Source of the DNA: CAJPPJ01 sp963536495
Lineage (GTDB): Bacteria; Bacillota_I; Bacilli_A; RF39; UBA660
NCBI GenBank assembly: GCA_963536495.1
Contig: CAUTAF010000002.1
Span: 74,599 to 138,598, forward strand
DNA: 64,000 nucleotides
Direction of reading: 5' to 3'
The position numbers and the translations under genes were made by a program. Shown piece by piece: positions 18,735-27,679 of the stretch. The notes under the pieces are model-generated. The model saw only the letters and a program-made list of their open reading frames with translations, was not told the origin of the DNA and did no database searches. Each line of letters begins with the position of its first letter. The stretch's first letter is position 1.

Positions 18735-19496
18735 TTATAAAAACAATTCCGTTAATAAAATATAATACTCTATAACTTCATAATTTGGTTTAATTTCTAA
18801 TCTTTCAAACAACATTTTTTCTGCTTCTGGTGTTTCATAATTTCTTCTCAATGATTTAACTAGTATTGCTATATCATACCAATAATCAGATACTCCTGCA
18901 TCTCCCATATCAATAAATCCAGTTATTTTATCATTTTCAAAAAAAATATTAGGTAAACTTAAATCTCCATGAGAAAAACATAGTTTTTCTGTTTTTGGTT
19001 TATGATTAATTAAATATTCATACGCTTTTTGGGGAGTACCAAATTTTTTGGTATTTTTTTCTTCCATTGTTGTTATTAAATTATTTTCTATATTATATTT
19101 AGCAATTGCTAATTTTATATCTAAAGTATTATATATTAAGCATGTACTAATATCTAAGCTTTGTAAGATTTTAAGTGCTTTTGCTGCTAAATTAACAACA
19201 TATTTCATATCATCAAAAATATCATCATCACAAATCATTTTTCCTTTTAATTTTTCTGTTAGCATTATAGATTTATTTTTATCATATGAAAAATAAATTA
19301 CCTTCGGAACTAAACCAGTATCCTTCAAATAATTATAAATATAATATTCTTTATCCAAGTTATTTTCTTTAGATTCTTTAATAAAAAACACTTCATTATT
19401 TTTATTTGTTATTTCACTTACTTTATTACCAGAACAACCTATTTCAATATCTTTTACAATAGATTTTTCTAATATTTTTTTTATAAATTTATCCAT
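18735..19496 (-). CDS. APH(3')-like small-molecule kinase
   Basis: This 253-residue kinase has the APH fold with all key residues: ATP-binding lysine at 40 (FFIKES), catalytic loop HGDLSLPN (H176, D178, N183) and the metal-binding GFIDMGDAG (D196). The C-terminal segment (SDYWYDIA ... LEIKPNYEVIEYYILLTEL) closely resembles aminoglycoside 3'-phosphotransferases such as APH(3')-IIIa. The ATG at 19496 overlaps the stop of the PHP gene (TAATG) and has a gaggag site 9 bases upstream, so I prefer it to an in-frame ATG at 19535. As the last gene of the nucleoside-type operon it may phosphorylate the pathway product for self-resistance, or it may be a separate aminoglycoside-resistance-like gene. Confidence 0.88.
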   Translation of the reverse strand: MDKFIKKILEKSIVKDIEIGCSGNKVSEITNKNNEVFFIKESKENNLDKEYYIYNYLKDTGLVPKVIYFSYDKNKSIMLTEKLKGKMICDDDIFDDMKYVVNLAAKALKILQSLDISTCLIYNTLDIKLAIAKYNIENNLITTMEEKNTKKFGTPQKAYEYLINHKPKTEKLCFSHGDLSLPNIFFENDKITGFIDMGDAGVSDYWYDIAILVKSLRRNYETPEAEKMLFERLEIKPNYEVIEYYILLTELFL

Positions 19497-20350
19497 TATT
19501 TTTTTCTCCTCATTATTAACTCTTTTGCTGAACAAGACTCACTACATATATTATTATCAATACCATGTCCAATTACAATACCTTGATTTTCTTCTTCATA
19601 ATGAAAATCAGATCCAACACTTTCTAAAAGATTTAACTTTTTTGCTATTTCTTTATAAAATATAAAATCATCTTTAGTAAATGAAGAATGACAACTTTCA
19701 ATTCCAATCAATCCTATTTTTTTTAAACTATCAATAAGTTTAAAGATATTTTGTTTATCTATTTTTATTTTATTTGGATGAGCTATTATAGCAATACCTC
19801 CACTATCTATAATAAGTTTAATCGCTTTTTTAATATCAATTTCATAACCAGGATATTCTGAATTATATTCTTGTATTTCTTTCGCTATATCTTGTGCTCT
19901 ACTAAAACTATAATTATTTTTTATCAACAATCTTCTTATTTGCTCATCTATAAGCATATAATTATTTAAGTCTACTTGTTCTTTTATATAAGATGGAACA
20001 TCTATTTTTTTGCAAGATATTTTATCTAAAGTTTCTATATGTCCCTTTTTTAGAACTTCTTTCATTCTAGATAATTCTTCGTTAAGTTCTTTATTATTTG
20101 AATCATAATCATACCCCAACAAATGAATACAAATATTTTGATTCAAAAAATTATATTTTGTAGACAATTCTATTCCTTTTACGATTACAATATTGCTTTC
20201 AGATAAAATTTCATTAGATGGTATAATTATATCATGATCAGTTATACTTAAAAAATCAACATTATTTTCTTTAGCTTTTTTTATTAAATTTTCAACTGAT
20301 TCTGCACCATCGCTATATGTTGAGTGTACATGCATATCTATATATTTCAT
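19496..20350 (-). CDS. PHP-domain phosphoesterase (YciV/TrpH-like)
   Basis: This 284-residue protein has the PHP metal-site motifs: DMHVHSTYSDG at the N-terminus, SITDHD near 36-41, VKGIELS, IIAHPNK, and GSDFHYE near the C-terminus. The layout is that of YciV-type PHP enzymes, which hydrolyse phosphate from nucleotides and short RNA ends in a trinuclear metal site. It lies 1 base after the aminotransferase gene and overlaps the kinase gene by 1 base. A nucleotide phosphatase fits a nucleoside pathway. It could dephosphorylate an intermediate or reverse the action of the neighbouring kinase; that pairing is inference. Confidence 0.85.
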   Translation of the reverse strand: MKYIDMHVHSTYSDGAESVENLIKKAKENNVDFLSITDHDIIIPSNEILSESNIVIVKGIELSTKYNFLNQNICIHLLGYDYDSNNKELNEELSRMKEVLKKGHIETLDKISCKKIDVPSYIKEQVDLNNYMLIDEQIRRLLIKNNYSFSRAQDIAKEIQEYNSEYPGYEIDIKKAIKLIIDSGGIAIIAHPNKIKIDKQNIFKLIDSLKKIGLIGIESCHSSFTKDDFIFYKEIAKKLNLLESVGSDFHYEEENQGIVIGHGIDNNICSESCSAKELIMRRKK

Positions 20351-20351
20351 A

Positions 20352-21821
20352 TTAAAGCTCCATTAATTCAATTATAACATTCATTAATATTTTCATTTTT
20401 TCAATTAATTCTAAATAATATGAAGAAAATGTTATTCTTCCAACAATTTTTTCTGAATCTAATACTCCACAAGCAGTACCTGGAATAAATTTAATTTTAC
20501 TATGTTTAAAAAGTTCAATTAAAAGATCATTATCACTTTTAATTATATTTTCATTTATTTTCTTACTCTTTAATTTAGAAAAATCAATTAAAGCAAAGAA
20601 ACCAGAAATTGGAATTATACCATTATAAAATGATAAGATATTATTCCCTTTTTTATAATATTTTATTTCATCAATAGTTAAATTATTTTCAATGATTTTT
20701 CTATCTTTATTTGGTATAGTCAAAGCGCCAAGAATAAAATATTTAAGTATTGATAAATTTAATTCATATTGTTTGTTAATATCAACTAAATATTTTTTTC
20801 TATAATTAGCTTTCATATAATTATCAGTAAAAACAGAAGCTAATGCTATTTGGCTAAGCATAGAAACAGAATCTTGATCTAAAAATATATTATCTCTAAT
20901 ATCTTGAATAAAATATTTATTAGCTACAATAAATCCAGCTCTTAATGATGCTAAAGAATAAGATTTAGATATACCAAAAAATGAAATAACATTATCTTTA
21001 TACTCATCAAATGAATTTAAAGAAAAAGAACTATATTCACTATCATAAACAGAATCTCTATAAATTAAATCTTCTATTATTAAAACCTTTTGTTTATAAC
21101 ATAATTTAGCTAATTCATGCAAATATTTTTTATCTTTATAACTATAAGAAATACCTAAAGGATTATTTGGATTTTGAAAATATATAGCTGCTACCTTAGG
21201 AATATACTCATCTTTTTTATGAATTAAAAATAGTTTTTTATTAATATCAATTATTTGTTTTTCGAGGTTTTCTAAATTAATTTTCCAATTTAAATTTTGA
21301 TCAAATTTAACCAATTCAATATTAGAGCCTAATTTAAGCGGCTCATACAAAAATAAATTATATGTAGGCACTGGTATTAAAATAACATCATTTTTTCTTA
21401 AAACTGTTTTTAATATTAAAGAATATGCTTGGGTGGTAGATGAAGTTATAATTATTTCTTCTTCATTTCTAGATTTTATTCCAATTGAATTTAAATATCC
21501 AATTAAATTTTTTTTCACTTTAGAATCTCCTATAGTATTTGGATATTGATTGGTATTATTTTCTTTTAAATAATAATCAATATCCTTTTTAACAAATTCA
21601 TATTGTTTCCATTTTAATGGATTACCTCCACCAAAACTGATTACTTTTTCATCTTTTAGATATTTATAAATATCATATCTATATACATTAGAAGATTTTA
21701 TTATTTTTTTTAAGTCTTCACTTAAATAATCAAAATTAATATTAATATTAGGACAATAATTTTCTTTTAACAAATATGATTTTCTTTTTAATAAATCATT
21801 CAACACAAAATCATTTTTCAT
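20352..21821 (-). CDS. Class I/II aminotransferase-fold PLP enzyme
   Basis: This 489-residue fold-type I PLP enzyme keeps the hallmark residues: SSTTQAYSLIL for phosphate binding (about 127-137), the aromatic stacking segment VPTYNLF, FQNPNNPLG (218-223), IIEDLIYRD (about 248-256), the Schiff-base lysine K286 in FFGISKSYSLASLRAG, and the carboxylate-binding arginine near 467 (GRITFSS). It is longer than usual because of inserts after residue 340. Members of this fold in antibiotic pathways include amino-acid transaminases and arginine deaminase/hydroxylase enzymes. It may prepare the amino acid side chain or aminate a sugar. It overlaps the DegT-like gene upstream by 11 bases. Confidence 0.85.
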   Translation of the reverse strand: MKNDFVLNDLLKRKSYLLKENYCPNININFDYLSEDLKKIIKSSNVYRYDIYKYLKDEKVISFGGGNPLKWKQYEFVKKDIDYYLKENNTNQYPNTIGDSKVKKNLIGYLNSIGIKSRNEEEIIITSSTTQAYSLILKTVLRKNDVILIPVPTYNLFLYEPLKLGSNIELVKFDQNLNWKINLENLEKQIIDINKKLFLIHKKDEYIPKVAAIYFQNPNNPLGISYSYKDKKYLHELAKLCYKQKVLIIEDLIYRDSVYDSEYSSFSLNSFDEYKDNVISFFGISKSYSLASLRAGFIVANKYFIQDIRDNIFLDQDSVSMLSQIALASVFTDNYMKANYRKKYLVDINKQYELNLSILKYFILGALTIPNKDRKIIENNLTIDEIKYYKKGNNILSFYNGIIPISGFFALIDFSKLKSKKINENIIKSDNDLLIELFKHSKIKFIPGTACGVLDSEKIVGRITFSSYYLELIEKMKILMNVIIELMEL

Positions 21822-22677
21822 AATATACCTCGTTTATATAATTAATTATTTTTTTATAATCTTTTATTTTTTTATCCATTCTAAAATATAATGTTTTATA
21901 TCTTAACTTTTCTATATTAGAAAAAGAAGCATTTTTACAAAAAATTTCAAAAGGTAATTTTTCTATTGTAGTTTGTAAAATATCACTGTTATTCTCTTCC
22001 ATATATTTATATAGTTTATCCTCTAATACAGAAAAACTTTCTTTATCAATATCAATTACAAATACTACTCTATGATAAGAAAAATTATCACAATCAATTA
22101 ATCTGCCAGGAATCATTAAATTATCTTTTATATATTTATATTTTTTCTTTTTTTTTAAATAATTGAATCTATAAAAAAATATTTTTAAAAATAATCTTAT
22201 TTTATCTATTGAGTTTATTTTAATTTTTGTTTTTAAATCTTTTTTAGAATATAAATAAGAATATTTTCCAAATGAAATTGGTTTTCTATTATTAAAAGAA
22301 TAAATTATATAATCATATATTCCATAGTTATTTTTAATACCACTTTGACAAGAATCCAATATTTTAATAATCTTAGTTTTACTTTTGCTATAATAAATTT
22401 TATTATCAATAACAATATTTCCATATTGTTCAACAAAAACTATTATTTTTGTTTTAAAAGAAATTTTTTTATTTATTTCTTTTTTATCTATCAAAAAATT
22501 ATCATCTATATCAACAAATATTGGAATCAATCCGTTGCTTATAATAGTTTCAATTACACTTTCACATAACGTAACTGGAACTATTACTTCACTCCCTTTT
22601 TCAAAATTTAAATTTTTAAAAATTATATCAAATGAATTAGTTCCACTTAATGCTATATTTTTAATAAAATTTTTCAT
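21811..22677 (-). CDS. DegT/DnrJ/StrS-like PLP protein, reduced
   Basis: This 288-residue protein resembles DegT/StrS aminotransferases but is about 80-100 residues short. Seen are SGTNSFDIIFKNL for phosphate binding at the N-terminus, IVPVTLCESVIETIISNGL, an aspartate/glutamine pair at D108/Q111 (ILDSCQSG), and a candidate PLP lysine K132 in YSFNNRKPISFG. The glycine-rich loop after the lysine, usually GEGG, is replaced by GKYS, so activity may be altered. I use the ATG at 22677, which has ggaga 5 bases upstream, rather than an in-frame ATG-like start at 22770 that would overlap the previous gene by over 100 bases. It may pair with the full-length DegT protein of the cluster, or act as a dehydratase. 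Confidence 0.7.
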   Translation of the reverse strand: MKNFIKNIALSGTNSFDIIFKNLNFEKGSEVIVPVTLCESVIETIISNGLIPIFVDIDDNFLIDKKEINKKISFKTKIIVFVEQYGNIVIDNKIYYSKSKTKIIKILDSCQSGIKNNYGIYDYIIYSFNNRKPISFGKYSYLYSKKDLKTKIKINSIDKIRLFLKIFFYRFNYLKKKKKYKYIKDNLMIPGRLIDCDNFSYHRVVFVIDIDKESFSVLEDKLYKYMEENNSDILQTTIEKLPFEIFCKNASFSNIEKLRYKTLYFRMDKKIKDYKKIINYINEVYYEK

Positions 22678-23623
22678 TTTTATCTCCATAATCATATAAT
22701 TCTTCATATAAACTATGTTTTTTATTTTTTTCATAATAAAAATTAAAATATAATTCTTGGTAAGAACCAAATGATAAATTCCAATTTTCTATTTCTTGAA
22801 AAACAGACCCTTCAAAATCTAAATATTTAGATATATTATTTTTTTTCAAATATTTAATTAACTCAAAATATAATTTAGGAATAGGCGATGCATAATTTTT
22901 ATTATAATAACTATACATTATATAACAATTAATTTTATCCCAAACTACACAAATTCCACCAATTACTTTATTTTTATAAACAGCTATAAAACATTCACCT
23001 TTTTTATTTTCAATTGCTTTTTCAATATATTTCTTAACAAATTTTTCACTTGTTTTAGGACCATAATTATATTCCCATTTTAATGATTCTTGAAAATCAT
23101 ATAATGATATATCACCACTTTTAATATTAATTTCTGATATGCTTTTTATATCTCTTTTTCTATCTCTACAAAAAGAAGAAAATATACTATCAAGAGAATC
23201 AGATAAATTTATTTTATATGTATATCTGACTTCTGGAACAAAACCATTTTTTACACATGAAATTATATCTTTAATATACGGATCAAAAGAAAAAGAAATC
23301 GAATTATAATATTTTTTTAAATATTTTAGCATTTTATTTAGAACTTCCCTAGTATATAATAATTTTTTACGATTAGACGAAAAATTAAAAAGCAATACTG
23401 GTCCACCATATGGAATATACATAGTAGATTGTTCTAATGATTTATTTTTTTCAAACAGAGGAAAAAAAGCAACAAGCTTTTTATTATCATACACACATAA
23501 TAATCTTTTAACTTTTTTTAATTTCAAAAAGAATTCATAAGCAAAAGCTGTACCATTTAATGAATTGTCTACTAAAAAATCAATGTTATTTATATCACTT
23601 AGTTTATTAATCTTTACTTCCAT
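22661..23623 (-). CDS. Fem/GNAT-fold aminoacyl- or acyltransferase
   Basis: This 320-residue protein has the two-GNAT layout of FemABX-like transferases: an N-terminal half with VAFFPLFEKN and MYIPYGGPVL, and a C-terminal half with SEKFVKKYIEKAIE, ECFIAVYKNKVIGGICVVW and the closing YLDFEGSVFQEIENWNLSFG. FemABX enzymes move amino acids from aminoacyl-tRNA to an amino group on a small molecule. In this operon it is a good candidate for adding an amino acid to an aminonucleoside core, as the Fem-like PacB does in pacidamycin synthesis. It lacks the long coiled-coil arm of wall-bridge FemX proteins. It overlaps the next GNAT gene by 17 bases. Confidence 0.75.
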   Translation of the reverse strand: MEVKINKLSDINNIDFLVDNSLNGTAFAYEFFLKLKKVKRLLCVYDNKKLVAFFPLFEKNKSLEQSTMYIPYGGPVLLFNFSSNRKKLLYTREVLNKMLKYLKKYYNSISFSFDPYIKDIISCVKNGFVPEVRYTYKINLSDSLDSIFSSFCRDRKRDIKSISEINIKSGDISLYDFQESLKWEYNYGPKTSEKFVKKYIEKAIENKKGECFIAVYKNKVIGGICVVWDKINCYIMYSYYNKNYASPIPKLYFELIKYLKKNNISKYLDFEGSVFQEIENWNLSFGSYQELYFNFYYEKNKKHSLYEELYDYGDKNEKFY

Positions 23624-24419
23624 TTTTTATTATTTCAAAATATACTCTTTTTATGCTATTTGTTTTTAGCAAATCATATATTTGATTATTCCTTCCAAAT
23701 AAATCTATATTTAAAGTTTCTTCATCAGAAATTTTTTCTATTTGATGAAGTAACGCTATTATTCCTGCATTATTTTTTCTTCCTATATCAGTAGCTCCCC
23801 ATTTTGATGCATAATAAATATTATCATATTTATATAACAATGAATAAGCTATTGGACTATTTTCAATATAAACTACTGTAATATAAGAAAATTTTTTTAA
23901 AGATAATAAAGAAATATGTTCGTAATACATATTAAGCATATCTGTTTTTTCTTTTCTCTTCCAACTATTTTGATCTATATATAAAATATCTTTCCAAAGT
24001 TCTAAAACATTATCTTCACTATCAACAATATTAAGTCTTTCAGATAATTTTTTACATTTTTTTATTAATCTTTTACAATTTTTACTTCTAGAAGATATAT
24101 AATCTTTATAGTTTCCTTTTGTTATTTTTATAAATGGTGCTTCCCATTCACAATTAATTTTAAGATTATATTTTGAATTTAAATAACTAAATACTTTTGA
24201 ATTTTTATTAATATTTCTAAATTTTATAGCATAATTTTTATTTATTTTATTTATTAAAAAAACATCATTTTCATTTAAATGAAAATCAAAATATTGAAAG
24301 CAATTTTTACCATCATAATATCTAATTATATCTATATTATCAGATGAAGAAATATTTCTAACTGGAAAACGATAATATAAAGAAAGTCTATAGTTTTTAT
24401 CGCTAGTAAAATTATACAT
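23607..24419 (-). CDS. GNAT-fold acyltransferase (CelD/BioF2-like)
   Basis: This 270-residue protein matches the acyltransferase domain found in CelD/BioF2-like and FemAB-like proteins: YKDYISSRSKNCKRLIKKCKKL, then the IDQNSWKRKEK acceptor segment, the VVYIENSPIAYSLLYKYDNIYYASKWG core, NAGIIALLHQIEKI, and NIDLFGRNNQIYDLLKT near the end. With the neighbouring gene it forms a pair of related transferases, possibly for two successive acylations. It overlaps both neighbours (8 and 17 bases). Confidence 0.7.
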   Translation of the reverse strand: MYNFTSDKNYRLSLYYRFPVRNISSSDNIDIIRYYDGKNCFQYFDFHLNENDVFLINKINKNYAIKFRNINKNSKVFSYLNSKYNLKINCEWEAPFIKITKGNYKDYISSRSKNCKRLIKKCKKLSERLNIVDSEDNVLELWKDILYIDQNSWKRKEKTDMLNMYYEHISLLSLKKFSYITVVYIENSPIAYSLLYKYDNIYYASKWGATDIGRKNNAGIIALLHQIEKISDEETLNIDLFGRNNQIYDLLKTNSIKRVYFEIIKNGSKD

Positions 24420-25578
24420 TTTTATAATTCTCCAAATTTTGTTTTATATACTTTAAATCATTTTTACTTAGTTTAGAATTCAAATTTAACCAAGCAGTTC
24501 TTTGTAATAAATTTAAACTTTTATTACAATTAACAACTTTATAATTATTATATGGATAATTATTTTTATATGGAGATAGTGAATTTATAAAAGTATTATA
24601 AGACGGTAAATAATTAGATATTTTTTTATGAAATTCAATATTATTTTTATTCATATAAGAGATAAAATTATCGCATTCTTCTTCGTTATCAAAAGTTAAT
24701 GATAAACTCAAATACACTGCTTGAATATCTTTTATTTCTTTTCTAATATTATATCCAGTTAATTTGTTAGTTAAAACATTATAAATATATTTTTGTCTTT
24801 TAACTATTTTTTGATACTTATCTAATTGACCATCTAAAATAGCACTTTCTAAATCTGTTATTTTTAAATTTTCACCATAAGAAATATATTTTTTATTCCA
24901 CACTGGCATTTGATTGAATTCTCTTTCTCCACCATTATCTGCAAAACGTTTTGCTACATTCATATTTTTTTTTGTAGTAAAACCTCCTCCTTCTCCGCAA
25001 GTAATTATTTTAGAAGACTGAAAACTAAATGCACTACTATCACCAAAAGTTCCAGTATATTTATTCTTATATTTTGTTCCAAAAGATTGAGCTACATCTT
25101 CTATCAATATTAAATTATATTTTTTACAAAGCATCATTATTTTTTCCATATCACATGGAAAACCTTGAAAATGCACAACTACTATAGCTTTTGTTTTTTT
25201 AGTTATCTTTTTTTCTATATCATTAACATCAATATTAAACGTATTATCTATTTCAGCAAAAACAGGAATTGCACCAACGTTTAAACATGCTGTAGCAGTA
25301 GCTATAAAAGATAAACATGGGACAATTATTTCATCACCGTACCCAATATTATTAGAAATTAAAGCTAATTTTAACGCTGAAGTTCCATTGTTAACTAATA
25401 AGAAGTCTTGAGAAAACATTAAACTTAATCTTTTTTCAACTTTATCTGTTTTATACTGCATATTTACACCATCATACCTAAATAGACTTTTGCTATTTAA
25501 CATAGATAATACCAAAATTTTTTCTTTAAAACCTATATAGTTCAAACCATAAAAAGCATCTGTACATATTTTTCTCAT
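24412..25578 (-). CDS. DegT/DnrJ/EryC1/StrS sugar aminotransferase
   Basis: This 388-residue fold-type I PLP enzyme is full length. Features: NNGTSALKLAL (63-73) for phosphate binding, IIVPCLSFIATATACL, VHFQGFPCDMEKI, IEDVAQSFG with D161 and Q164, and the PLP lysine K190 in SFQSSKIITCGEGGG. Enzymes of this family transfer an amino group to a keto-sugar, or act as dehydratases. In blasticidin S and mildiomycin clusters a StrS-type protein acts after the radical SAM step on the C4 position of the sugar; a similar job is likely here. The gap to the upstream synthase gene is 3 bases. Confidence 0.88.
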   Translation of the reverse strand: MRKICTDAFYGLNYIGFKEKILVLSMLNSKSLFRYDGVNMQYKTDKVEKRLSLMFSQDFLLVNNGTSALKLALISNNIGYGDEIIVPCLSFIATATACLNVGAIPVFAEIDNTFNIDVNDIEKKITKKTKAIVVVHFQGFPCDMEKIMMLCKKYNLILIEDVAQSFGTKYKNKYTGTFGDSSAFSFQSSKIITCGEGGGFTTKKNMNVAKRFADNGGEREFNQMPVWNKKYISYGENLKITDLESAILDGQLDKYQKIVKRQKYIYNVLTNKLTGYNIRKEIKDIQAVYLSLSLTFDNEEECDNFISYMNKNNIEFHKKISNYLPSYNTFINSLSPYKNNYPYNNYKVVNCNKSLNLLQRTAWLNLNSKLSKNDLKYIKQNLENYKNV

Positions 25579-25581
25579 TTG

Positions 25582-26685
25582 TTAGTTCCTTTCAAAATCT
25601 TTAATTATTTCATTTATTCCATTCTTATTTATATTTTTATAGAATTTTTTTCTTAAATCAAAATTATCTTCTTTATATTCAAAAAATTTTTTTATTTCTT
25701 TATTAAAATTTTTATAATCATATTTTTTCAAATTCTCTAAAACTAATTTTATTCCCAAGCTTTCTTCTAAATAATATTTTATTTTTTTACATTTATTATT
25801 TTCTTGAAAGAAAAAATCTAAATTAAATTTTTTAAATTCTAATCTTTGCAAATATTGACTGTAATTAATAGGTAATAAAAATAACACCTTTATATTAGTT
25901 GATATTATTTCATTAAAATTACCTAGACCAGGAGACATAATTGCATAACTAGATTTTTTAATTATTTTTCTATATAAATTATTATCAAAACTATCTATAA
26001 CAATATTATTATCAAATTTGATATTTTGTTTTAAGTAATTAATTATAAAATTTCCACCTGCAATATATACTTTTTCAAAATTTTTAATATAAGAATTTTT
26101 AAGAATAAAATTAACAGTTTTTAGATAAAAATTATTGATAAAAGAGGAATCATACATATATGATTCTGCTCCACCTAAAGATATTAATAAATTATTTTTT
26201 TTACTATTATCTATAAATTTTTCTATTTTTCTTAATGATCCAACTTTTATTATATTAGACATATTTTTTGCTATTCTATTAATATTTTTATCACAAGATA
26301 TTACATTAGAAATATAATATCTTTTTAAATTTATCAACTCTTTTTCTATAAAGTCCCACATCCAAAAAATATTATCAATTAAATATAAATTAGATAAATG
26401 ATATTTATTTATTAAAAAAATCAAAATATCAGTTGTTTCAATAGAAATAATTTTATCTGCTGTAAGAAAATACTTCTTATATTTTTCAAATTTTTTTATG
26501 TCATAATCATATGCTATTAATTTATCAAAAACATTTTCTTTATTCGCTTTTTCTATGCACAATTTTGGACCAATAAAAATAAATTCATATTTATTTTTGT
26601 TCATTTTTGTTACTAAATGTATCGCTGTATTAATAGGTCCATATCCAAATGCATCTGCTAATATTAAGATTTTATTTTTTTTCAT
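25582..26685 (-). CDS. GT-B glycosyltransferase resembling cytosylglucuronate synthase
   Basis: This 367-residue protein has a two-Rossmann GT-B layout: N-terminal ILILADAFGYGPINTAIHLV, a YLIDNIFWMWD segment (about 101-111), then the nucleotide-sugar domain with ISLGGAES (169-174), VYIAGG, and SPGLGNFNEIIS (251-262). The GYGP-type start and the DxxFWMWD strand recall the cytosylglucuronate synthases of the blasticidin (BlsD) and mildiomycin (MilC) pathways, which join free cytosine to UDP-glucuronate. Adjacent CMP hydrolase and radical SAM genes support this. MurG-like or other GT1/GT28 roles cannot be excluded from sequence alone. It overlaps the radical SAM gene by 14 bases. Confidence 0.62.
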   Translation of the reverse strand: MKKNKILILADAFGYGPINTAIHLVTKMNKNKYEFIFIGPKLCIEKANKENVFDKLIAYDYDIKKFEKYKKYFLTADKIISIETTDILIFLINKYHLSNLYLIDNIFWMWDFIEKELINLKRYYISNVISCDKNINRIAKNMSNIIKVGSLRKIEKFIDNSKKNNLLISLGGAESYMYDSSFINNFYLKTVNFILKNSYIKNFEKVYIAGGNFIINYLKQNIKFDNNIVIDSFDNNLYRKIIKKSSYAIMSPGLGNFNEIISTNIKVLFLLPINYSQYLQRLEFKKFNLDFFFQENNKCKKIKYYLEESLGIKLVLENLKKYDYKNFNKEIKKFFEYKEDNFDLRKKFYKNINKNGINEIIKDFERN

Positions 26686-27679
26686 ATATTTTTTTGTTCA
26701 TGTAAACGTTAGCATTATCACATTTGCTTTTGCATTTACTACATTCTATCTCAAGTTCTTTTAATAACATACTATATTTTTTATTGCCAATAATTTGATT
26801 TAAAGGATTATCTATAAGATTACCAATAGCATAATAATCTTCGTCTCTATGAACTGAACAATCACATGGATAAACATTTCCACTTACACAATCAATAAAC
26901 AATGTATATTTTAATATCTTACAAGGTATTTTTTCTTTTCTGTAATCATCTCCATTATCAGAATATAAATTTTCTTCAAAATAATTAATATCGTCATATA
27001 GTAATTCAATATTATATTTTTTTATATTTTGTTTATATTTTTTTATATTTTTATTGTAATATTCAATTTGTTTTTTAGAAAAATAATATTCTGGACATTC
27101 TTTAATTATTATTGGATTTAAATAATCATACTCTACTGTTTTTTTCATTTCAATAAATTTTCCAAAATCATCAATGTTTTCAAAATTCAATACATGATTA
27201 ATAACTATTTTAACATTTGGCAATTCATTTTTAATTAAATTAATAGCTTTAGTTGCTATATCAAATATCCCTTTCACCCCTCTAATAGAATCATGAATTT
27301 CTGATTTAAAACTATCTATAGAAAAGAAAATAGCTTTAATATTATATTTTTTTAATTTTTTAATGTTAGATTTCGTTAAAAAAAAACCATTTGTAATAAA
27401 AACTATATTTAAACCTAATAAAGTTGCATATTCAAAATATTCATATATTTTTTTATTCGCTAAAGGCTCTCCTCCTCCAGTAAAATGAATATATTTACCA
27501 CCATTGTTTTTAACATCCTTTAAAATTTCCTTTACATCTAACTTTGATTCTTTCTCTTTTTTTTCATGTATATCACAAAATTTACATTTAGCATTACAAA
27601 TATTAGAAATAGAAAGAAAATAATAGAGTGGATTTTGACTGGTATTTTCTAATAAATCATTAAATAATTTATAATACAT
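26672..27679 (-). CDS. Radical SAM/SPASM enzyme, candidate nucleoside-sugar decarboxylase
   Basis: This 335-residue protein has the radical SAM motif C28-x3-C32-x2-C35 (CNAKCKFC), the SAM-binding HFTGGGEPL, and a C-terminal SPASM-like cysteine cluster (IPCKILKYT, FIDCVSGNVYPCDCSVH, and CSKCKSKC) for auxiliary iron-sulfur centres. Peptide-modifying SPASM enzymes usually have a precursor peptide gene nearby, and none is seen. In blasticidin S and mildiomycin clusters a radical SAM enzyme (BlsE/MilG) decarboxylates cytosylglucuronate. The direct overlap with the CMP hydrolase-like gene (11 bases) and with the synthase-like gene (14 bases) favours this role. Confidence 0.8.
   Translation of the reverse strand: MYYKLFNDLLENTSQNPLYYFLSISNICNAKCKFCDIHEKKEKESKLDVKEILKDVKNNGGKYIHFTGGGEPLANKKIYEYFEYATLLGLNIVFITNGFFLTKSNIKKLKKYNIKAIFFSIDSFKSEIHDSIRGVKGIFDIATKAINLIKNELPNVKIVINHVLNFENIDDFGKFIEMKKTVEYDYLNPIIIKECPEYYFSKKQIEYYNKNIKKYKQNIKKYNIELLYDDINYFEENLYSDNGDDYRKEKIPCKILKYTLFIDCVSGNVYPCDCSVHRDEDYYAIGNLIDNPLNQIIGNKKYSMLLKELEIECSKCKSKCDNANVYMNKKIYEKK

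Noticed and set aside
25582..26685. MurG or other wall glycosyltransferase.
   Set aside because: The N-terminus and context do not fit MurG. Kept only as an alternative because GT-B motifs are general.
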